Part shown: positions 1 through 64,000 of the stretch, in pieces
Numbering within the stretch: the first letter of the stretch is position 1
Layout of the letters: the number at the start of each line of letters is the position of its first letter
DNA from: Amorphochlora amoebiformis
Taxonomy: Eukaryota; Cercozoa; Chlorarachniophyceae
Length of the DNA stretch: 64,000 nt
Direction: 5' to 3'
Assembly: GCA_054601695.1 (NCBI GenBank)
Contig: BAAHQB010000121.1
Location: forward strand, 62,001 to 126,000
Program-made: the position numbers and the translations under genes
Notes under the pieces: generated by a model
Databases searched by the model: none
What the model was told of the DNA's origin: nothing
Seen by the model: the letters and a program-made list of their open reading frames with translations, nothing else

Positions 1-36550
<36,550 letters not shown>

Positions 36551-36867
36551 TCTGGCCCGTTGTGGTACACGTGGAAGACTGGATATCGTCTTATCGACAC
36601 TTGGATAAGTTGATATGTCAATATAGGAAATAATATCTCGGATGAAAATCGGGTTTCTATTCAGATTAGCTAAAATCTCAGAAATTGATTATTATTAGGT
36701 AATCTTACCCAAATATATATTAGGGTTCGAACAAGCTTCGTTATGAAAATTATTAGGCAATTTTAAACAGAATTCACTTTCTGCTCTATTTGGAGATACC
36801 CCTATCCTTTAAATCGAAGGCAAAGGCTCTTCCGTGGCTTCGACTTCCCTCCTTTCCGACACCTCCG
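36551..36867. promoter_or_regulatory. Shared promoter region of mannosidase (-) and 7TM gene (+)
   Basis: 317 bp between two divergent start codons, free of TA arrays apart from one short TA-rich run near 36711-36723, and with balanced composition. No TATA box or other factor site could be assigned with confidence. Both 5' UTRs must lie here. Confidence 0.55.
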
Positions 36868-52140
<15,273 letters not shown>

Positions 52141-52187
52141 ATGAGAGAGGTTATGAGCTTTGCTCTGAGGAGATGTGTGAGAATGGT

Positions 52188-52328
52188 GAGTAGACACGTG
52201 TGCGCGCCACGTGTGATTGTGGAGTAGACACGTGTGCGCACGTGTAATTGTGGAGTTGACACGTGTGCGCACGTGTGATTGTGGAGTAGACACGTGTACG
52301 TGTGATTGTAGAGTAGACGACGTGTCAT
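52188..52328. repeat. ~31-bp minisatellite with ACACGTGT palindromes, 3' of the 7TM gene
   Basis: Five units (spacing 34, 31, 31, 27 bp) of GTGGAGTAGACACGTGTGCG followed by CACGTGTGATT. It lies 50-190 bp beyond the 7TM stop codon, probably in its 3' UTR. Confidence 0.9.
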
Positions 52329-52331
52329 TGA

Positions 52332-52397
52332 AGTTCGGAGTTTGTTGATGGTAAGAAGTTAATGATTTTAAGAATTTGGAGATATAAATGTGCGATG

Positions 52398-52474
<77 letters not shown>

Positions 52475-52530
52475 ATATATATATGTATATATGTATGAAA
52501 TTTTATGTGTGCGTATATTTACTAATTTAC

Positions 52531-52584
<54 letters not shown>

Positions 52585-52986
52585 TATATATATACGTCAT
52601 TTTCTAGATCCTAGTATACTAGTAGATATACTTATCTCTGTCGCGACACTATTAGACCTATAGATTGCTTGATCATCGTGATAATTAGAATCTACCTGCT
52701 TGATCTTTTACATATGTAAATTATAATGATTCGATCATGATTAATGATCATAATTGTTTGGTTTGGGCAAATTTACTAAAGTTTGTAAATTATAATATTT
52801 AATGCTAGATAATCTACCAATTAGACACGTTTCACAACGGTGTATCTAGATAAGATATATTCTCATGACCGTGAATGTCTAGAATGTTTACTTATACAGC
52901 TGTACTAGTATAGTATATCATGATATATGATGATGTAGATATTATCCATACATACCATGTGTGTGTGTGTGTGTGTATATATATAT

Positions 52987-53039
<53 letters not shown>

Positions 53040-53080
53040 ATATGTATGTATGTATGTATGTGTGTTATATTCTACCATAA
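52332..53080. other. Intergenic, 7TM gene to VOC copy A
   Basis: Two (TA)n tracts (52396-52484, 52530-52575), a unique AT-rich segment 52600-52960 rich in CTAG/TAGATA words, then (GT)n/(TA)n. No gene is seen. Confidence 0.7.
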
Positions 53081-53165
53081 CTAAGGCTTATGTTTCCCTT
53101 AATAATGCAATATTAATTCAAATTAACTTTTCAATAATATGGTACTTCTATAATATTGCACTGAG

Positions 53166-53585
53166 TCAAGCGCTCGGCCAATGAACAAACTCAATTCTGC
53201 ACCCAGACGGCTCGAACACAAAAAAGTGCGTCGCCTTCGTCCCTTTCAACGCCTCCGGCTCCCGATTCACCTTCACCCCGGGAAATTTGGCCACCTTCGC
53301 GAATAGCTTTTTGAGATCGTCGAGCGACGCCACCGAAAGCGCGAGGTGATGGAGTCCGACGTTCTTCTTGCGATCAAACTTCGTCGCGTCCTTCTCCGTC
53401 TGCCATAGCGTAACGAAGCTATTCCCGTTGGACACGAACACAGCAGGATATTCCTTCACCTCGCCGGCTTTCGAGTAGCCGAGGGCCTCTGTGAAGAACT
53501 TTAGGCTGTCTGGAAGGTTGCTGACGGATAAGCCGACGTGGTGGACGCCTGTGACGAGCGAGAGGTCTTTTGACTCGGTAGACAT
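53166..53585 (-). CDS. VOC/glyoxalase-fold protein, copy A
   Basis: 139 aa, intronless. It begins with a hydrophilic leader and then GVHHVGLSVSNLPDSLKFF, the first beta-alpha-beta unit of a vicinal-oxygen-chelate module. A second unit starts at about residue 78 with VGLHHLALSVASLDDLKKLF, and the C-terminus holds FEPSGCRIEFVHWP. The His of each HH pair and the Glu of IEFV are candidate metal ligands, as in glyoxalase I and dioxygenase relatives. Substrate cannot be read from sequence. The GC content and lack of introns contrast with its neighbours, so bacterial origin is possible but unproven. The protein is identical to copy B. Confidence 0.92.
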   Translation of the reverse strand: MSTESKDLSLVTGVHHVGLSVSNLPDSLKFFTEALGYSKAGEVKEYPAVFVSNGNSFVTLWQTEKDATKFDRKKNVGLHHLALSVASLDDLKKLFAKVAKFPGVKVNREPEALKGTKATHFFVFEPSGCRIEFVHWPSA

Positions 53586-53880
53586 TGTTGCTTTCTTGAT
53601 AAGTTTGGTTTGTGATGTTGAAAACCTTCAATCGGACCTGCTTTCCGGAAGCCATTATTTACTTTGGAAGTCACTTCCTCCAATGTTGGATGGTATTAGG
53701 CGTTTCTTCAGAAATATTTCATGATAGGACCTAAACCTCTAATACCTTCTATTTATATTCTTAGGTATTTTCACCTCGGATTCTGTCACCAGAAATGGAA
53801 CCATGGCTTCCGGGTCGTTGGGAAGCAGACCCGATTGAAGGTTTACGGCATCACAAACCAAACTTATCAAGAAAGCAACA
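53586..53880. promoter_or_regulatory. Bidirectional promoter between the VOC copies
   Basis: 295 bp between the two start codons. The halves are imperfect reverse complements, for example GGTATTAGGCGTTT at 53692-53705 against AAACCTCTAATACC at 53733-53746, so the spacer can fold back on itself. Each gene therefore has its own diverged copy of the same upstream region. Confidence 0.6.
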
Positions 53881-54300
53881 ATGTCCACCGAGTCAAAAGA
53901 CCTCTCGCTCGTCACAGGCGTCCACCACGTCGGCTTATCCGTCAGCAACCTTCCAGACAGCCTCAAGTTCTTCACTGAGGCCCTCGGCTATTCGAAAGCC
54001 GGCGAGGTGAAGGAATATCCTGCTGTATTCGTGTCCAACGGGAATAGCTTCGTTACGCTATGGCAGACGGAGAAGGACGCGACGAAGTTTGACCGTAAGA
54101 AGAACGTCGGACTCCATCACCTCGCGCTTTCGGTGGCGTCGCTCGACGATCTCAAAAAGCTATTCGCGAAGGTGGCCAAATTTCCCGGGGTGAAGGTAAA
54201 TCGGGAGCCGGAGGCGTTGAAAGGAACGAAGGCGACGCACTTTTTTGTGTTCGAGCCGTCTGGGTGCAGAATTGAGTTTGTCCATTGGCCGAGCGCTTGA
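53881..54300 (+). CDS. VOC/glyoxalase-fold protein, copy B
   Basis: 139 aa, identical in protein to copy A. The two coding sequences differ at ten positions by my base-by-base comparison, all third-codon and silent (for example TCC/TCT at codon 2 and GTC/GTT near the end). The start context is AAGCAACAATG in both copies. It lies head to head with copy A, 295 bp apart, and tail to tail with SPAG6. It has the same two-unit VOC architecture and candidate ligands as copy A. Confidence 0.92.
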   Translation: MSTESKDLSLVTGVHHVGLSVSNLPDSLKFFTEALGYSKAGEVKEYPAVFVSNGNSFVTLWQTEKDATKFDRKKNVGLHHLALSVASLDDLKKLFAKVAKFPGVKVNREPEALKGTKATHFFVFEPSGCRIEFVHWPSA

Positions 54301-54388
54301 TGCAATATTATGGAAGTGCCATTATTGAAAAGTTGATTTGAATTACTATGATTGTATTATTGACCGGATTACATTTTTTAAGCCTAAG

Positions 54389-54450
54389 TTGAGAGATAAT
54401 TCCAATATTATACAATGATAATATTACATATATATGTATATATGTATATG

Positions 54451-54515
<65 letters not shown>

Positions 54516-54552
54516 CAATAGCTAATAGTACATATGATCTATAAATATAACG

Positions 54553-54602
<50 letters not shown>

Positions 54603-54680
54603 GTTTGTGTGTATGTATATATAATCTAGATAATATATATTTAAATATATATATATATATGTGTATATATGTGCGCGTGC

Positions 54681-54722
<42 letters not shown>

Positions 54723-55033
54723 AGATATATATTGTATATAATCTAGATAATATTAGGTTTTTTGGTACCATCTGGACCATGTACCAGAACTAGCTAGTCT
54801 AGTCTAGCTAGTAGTGGATCTAGTAGAATCATTGTATCCTTTGCAATTACATAGTAAGTTGTTAGTTTACTAGTAAGTTAATAGTAACGCACGGTATACG
54901 ATATCTGAAACGAATTGGACTGGCTAGTAACGAAATCATTACATAATTTTACACTTGGCAACAACGCTCGCTATCTAACCTCTAACTTGACTAGTACAAT
55001 TGCTACGCCGCCGAGCTTCGTGAGGCACGAGTC
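54389..55033. other. Intergenic, VOC copy B to SPAG6
   Basis: TA tracts to 54720, then a CTAG-rich unique stretch (TCTAGTCTAGCTAGTAGTGG near 54798-54820) serving as the 3' region of SPAG6. No coding signal. Confidence 0.7.
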
Positions 55034-56751
55034 TCACTCCTTCATGTCGTCGTCGTCATCGTTTGTCTCGATCTTCTGGAGTAATTTTTCAGCATAGTTA
55101 GGGGAGTAGTAATCGACAATCTCAGGCGGGAATTTCTTGTTGATGATTTCGATGTATTGTGCGAGGTCGTTGTGAGCTCCGCTCGCCTTCAGCTCTTGTA
55201 TCTTCTGCAGTCCTTTGCTCTGCACGAAGGATTTTCTAGCCTTGGGGTTCGTCGGAAGAATCTTAGCGAACTGGCCGACGATATATTTCAGGATTTTTGG
55301 AGGAGCCGTGAGGAGCAGTGGCTCTAGAGATTTGTAGTGAGTACACTTCTGAAGGACGCTCTTGAGTGCCCTCTGGCTCTTTTGTTTTAGGTCTGTTGAG
55401 CTATCCTTACTTTCGTACACCTGAACTAGCCTTCTGAAAACATCTGAGACGGCAAGAGCTTGTGCATGGTCAGGAGAATGACGGCCAAGCTGCCCCAGAG
55501 ACCAGGCCGCGGCGGCCTTTATGTGGTCCTCAGGCTCATTCACGAGAGCGTCTTTTAGCGGTCTAATCCCCTGCGTTGTAATGATGATCGTAGCCAACGT
55601 AGGTGAAAACGCGGCTATGTATCCGAGCGTCATAATACCAGGAAGGCGAGATGCTCCCTTGTACTTATTGATGTAGTCAATCACTGCTGCATGGCCAGAG
55701 TTGTTCACCACAAGCTGAGCCAACTCGGGGGCGTGCTTGACCACCTCGCGTATGCAGGTTGCCGCGTTACGTCGAACCATCGAATCTGTGTCCTTCAAGC
55801 AACTAAAGAGTTTCGTTTGAGTGAAGATTTCGGTTTCCACGACGACCTCAGCCAGGTCCACTGTGTGCTTAGCAATCTGGCTCAAGCACAGGCAGACCTG
55901 ACGCTTCAACTTGCTGTCGTGGTGGGTCACAAGTTGCGCCACGAAAGGTACACCGCTCTGATCAACGACTACTTGCGCGAGTTCTGGTGAGTGCTTGCAA
56001 ATTTCAGCCATCGTCGAAGCCGCTATTCTCTTCAGGGATAACTCTGGCTCCTGGAGACAGAGGACTAAGAGTGGCACAGCCCCTGCATCAACCACAGCCT
56101 GTGCCAGAGGGGCTGTGTGGCGTGCAATGTATCCGAGAGCCCAGCATGCAGCCTCTTTGACAGATGGCTCGAACTCTCGCAGGCATCCCACGAGAGCGTC
56201 TAGGGATTTGGCATCTACCACCGCTTTGGCAAGTTGCGGAGAATGCTTTGCAACAGCCTTGAGCACGAATGCCGCAGTCTTCTTGTAGAATCTCTGGGAT
56301 ATAAATATCAAATGAGAACTCAAATCTAAGTCCGAATCCACTGTACAACAAGTATCTCTAGGTATAGAACTACAAGAAATGGCACGGATGGGGGGAGCTG
56401 GCACTCACGTTTTGTTTCTCAAGCGAGTAGACCAGCTGGGGCAGAACCTCGTTCATCACCACGGCTTCGGCGAGCTCCTCAGAGTAATTTGCGAGTCGCC
56501 CAAGGGCCAAAGCTGCCGACTGTTGGATGCTCGCAACCGTGTCGAGCAACAGGGGACGTAGTAAAGCCATAACCCCGGCATTCTGCAATGCTTCAATATT
56601 CTGGGGACGGTGGGCCAGCTCTGCAACAGTCTGTACGAATGCTGTTCGAGCAGCTTGATACTTTTCGAACACCTGAGATATATTTTTTCCAATTTGATAT
56701 TGTACAGGGCGCAGGGAGGGCAGGGGTTACCTGGAGGACGGCTCGAGACAT
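55034..56751 (-). CDS. SPAG6: SPAG6/PF16, axonemal central-pair armadillo-repeat protein, complete
   Basis: Join of 56731-56751, 56409-56672 and 55034-56293 gives 514 aa (human SPAG6 is about 509). Exon 1 encodes MSRAVLQ and exon 2 continues VFEKYQAARTAF, matching the conserved N-terminus. Introns of 58 and 115 bp have GTAACC...CTCAG and GTGAGT...CCCAG borders. Armadillo repeats fill the protein, with typical lines such as LQNAGVMALLRPLLLD, AVVDAGAVPLLVLCLQEPEL and HIKAAAAWSLGQLGRHSPDHA. The C-terminus is conserved through YYSPNYAEKLL and ends in an acidic DDDDDMKE tail. In the family this protein is needed for central-pair stability and flagellar motility, so the organism should have a flagellate stage. 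It has none of the repeat expansion seen in the flanking genes. Confidence 0.96.
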
Positions 56752-56945
56752 CCTGATGACTTGCGTTTTCTCTGACTGTGTGCGGCGAAACGTGTCACTT
56801 TTTTGTCGGGATATTGGGGGATATCCGATGAATGAAAAATTGAAACGCATATATCCGCATATCAACATATCAAGATATCTCTCCCGTAGATATCTAGATA
56901 TCTAATCGAACTTAAAACTTCGGCTTGAATGCTGGCTGGGCGGCC
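56752..56945. promoter_or_regulatory. Divergent promoter region, SPAG6 (-) / PEN-2 (+)
   Basis: 194 bp between the proposed start codons, containing several GATATC/ATATCC-type short repeats (56812-56902) but no assignable factor site. The right edge depends on the weakly supported first PEN-2 exon. Confidence 0.4.
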
Positions 56946-62756
<5,811 letters not shown>

Positions 62757-62766
62757 TGCTAGTGAA

Positions 62767-62840
62767 GTGTCACGGTGGAGTGTCACAGTGGAGTGTCACG
62801 GTGGAGTGTCACGGTGGAGTGTCACGGTGGAGTGTCACGG
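62767..62840 (+). repeat. 13-bp tandem repeat just 3' of PEN-2
   Basis: GTGTCACGGTGGA, 5.7 copies with one change, beginning 11 bp after the PEN-2 stop codon, so probably in its 3' UTR. Confidence 0.95.
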
Positions 62841-63152
62841 ACCCCGAGGCCCGCAGATTGTTTGTAATACTAGTAGTGGTGGCATGAGTCGATGAGTATA
62901 TATGTATGGGAGAAAGTGTTCAACTTAGCTAGTTAGGCTGCATGTCGATGTTGGCTCATTTTCTAGATTTTGACGGTCTTGAACGTTATATAAGTTTTGT
63001 TCTGGAGAATCGAGATTCTTCCGAAAGTAATGGAAGTACCTGACCAGGGTAGTAGCTGGAGGTTACGATCGATGAATGGTTAATCTAGTTTATAGATAGC
63101 CTGTTGTATGTTATTGTTATAAATACATGTAATTATTGTTATGTGTGTGTGT

Positions 63153-63192
<40 letters not shown>

Positions 63193-63765
63193 TAGATATA
63201 GTATATATAGATTGCAATATTAACAAAATTATATTTTTATTGCCGCGCAATTAGAATTCAACAACTTCTTATAGTTCACGGGCTAGACGGCGAGCTCTAG
63301 AGGGCCACACACACAATATTTAGAATATCTACAATCTGGAGTGTTTGTACTCAACTTTTAAGTGTACAAGCTAGTATCTAAGTAGCAATTATCTATATTA
63401 TGACTCATCTAGTCATGTAGGAAATCATTTTGGTACGTACTAGACGTATACGTACGTATACTAGTTATACCTGAACAGCTGAACATACCTAGATACGTAT
63501 ACGTATGACGGTATATGTTTTGTATCAATCCGATGATTATACATGTGATGAGGCTGTAGATACTAGATACTCTACATATATTTAGCTTGTATATATCTGT
63601 ACTAGGCTAGATACATGTATATATCATGGGCTATGTGGCTATATTAATTACATGCACGTACGTATGTGCGTACATGCAGTATGTACTGTATTTATGCATA
63701 TCGACATCATGATCATTGATACGTACTACAAGACTAGACATAGTCGGGCCGTGTACGTACTAGAC
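62841..63765. other. Intergenic, non-satellite sequence
   Basis: Apart from one TA tract (63152-63190) this is unique sequence with no convincing exon or open frame. CTAG and TACGTA words become frequent after 63400. Confidence 0.6.
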
Positions 63766-64000
63766 CTAGTAGACGTATACTATATACGTATACGTACCTA
63801 GTAGACGTATACTAGTTTACGTATACGTATCTAGTAGACGTATACTAGTTGTATACGTATACGTATCTGGTAGACGTATACTAGTATACGTATACGTATC
63901 TAGTAGACTTATACTAGTAATACGTATATGTACCTAGTAGACGTATACTAGTATACGTATATGTATCTAGTAGACGTATACTAGTATACGTATACGTACT
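63766..64000. repeat. 33-bp palindromic minisatellite, seven units, running off the window
   Basis: Units of 32, 33, 36, 33, 34, 33 and 34 bp beginning CTAGTAGACGTATACTAGTA. The 18-bp ACGTATACTAGTATACGT (63874-63891) is a perfect palindrome, and most units contain it or a one-change version. Confidence 0.95.

Larger units (their letters stand above)
53082..54388. repeat. 1.3-kb inverted duplication containing both VOC genes
   Basis: Symmetry centre is near 53733. Arms of about 650 bp include the coding regions, the 5' regions and about 85 bp beyond each stop codon; homologous outer ends are CTAAGGCTTA (53081-53090) and TAAGCCTAAG near 54379-54388. The arms are nearly identical in coding sequence but carry many substitutions and indels in the UTR, spacer and 3' flanks. 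Confidence 0.9.

Noticed and set aside
53419-54010. Frames reading through the VOC start regions (for example KQVRLKVFNITNQ), suggesting an upstream exon.
   Set aside because: Out of frame with the VOC protein and broken by a stop in copy B; more likely 5' UTR.
55691-56351. Frames of 87-99 aa inside SPAG6 on either strand.
   Set aside because: Shadows of the conserved armadillo exon.

Overview
Kind of organism. This is nuclear DNA of a eukaryotic protist, not a chromosome end, although it looks like one. About 90% of the window is (TA)n, TTAGGG/CCCTAA-type repeat or (CT)n/(GA)n. The short unique islands between these repeats are exons. When they are joined at AG|exon|GT borders with matching phase, they give three interrupted genes. 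The flagellar gene SPAG6, TTAGGG-type repeats and repeat-filled introns fit a flagellate-stage protist. A rhizarian such as a foraminiferan (Reticulomyxa-like) is my best guess, but that is inference and nothing here proves it.

Layout. (1) 36550 to 1, minus strand: a GH38 alpha-mannosidase of the cytosolic MAN2C1/Ams1 type. I traced 45 exons of 24-200 nt. The first 44 total 2814 nt (938 codons), with one frame kept from exon to exon. The last ~80 residues lie beyond base 1. (2) 36868-52140, plus strand: a 21-exon, 408-residue seven-helix membrane protein of unknown family, divergent from the mannosidase across 317 bp. (3) 53166-53585 (minus) and 53881-54300 (plus): two intronless glyoxalase/VOC-fold genes that encode the same 139-aa protein, arranged as a head-to-head inverted duplication. 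(4) 55034-56751, minus: complete SPAG6/PF16, an armadillo-repeat protein of the axonemal central pair, with two ordinary small introns. (5) 56946-62756, plus: PEN-2, a gamma-secretase subunit, 98 aa in six exons. (6) 62757-64000: intergenic, ending in a palindromic 33-bp minisatellite.

What is unusual. Introns of the mannosidase, the 7TM gene and PEN-2 are made of microsatellite and telomere-type repeat, and the repeats themselves often supply the splice sites (GTATAT...TATAG, GTTAGGG, GTAACCC...CCCTAG). Many exons are accompanied by partial copies, called 'exon echoes' here. Copies of an exon's 5' edge (with its acceptor) lie upstream of that exon; copies of its 3' edge (with its donor) lie downstream. 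This suggests that introns grow by tandem duplication across exon/intron borders. Intergenic promoters stay short (194-317 bp), while introns are expanded tens of times over. All exon joins were made by eye from splice motifs, phase and remembered family conservation; there is no transcript evidence.
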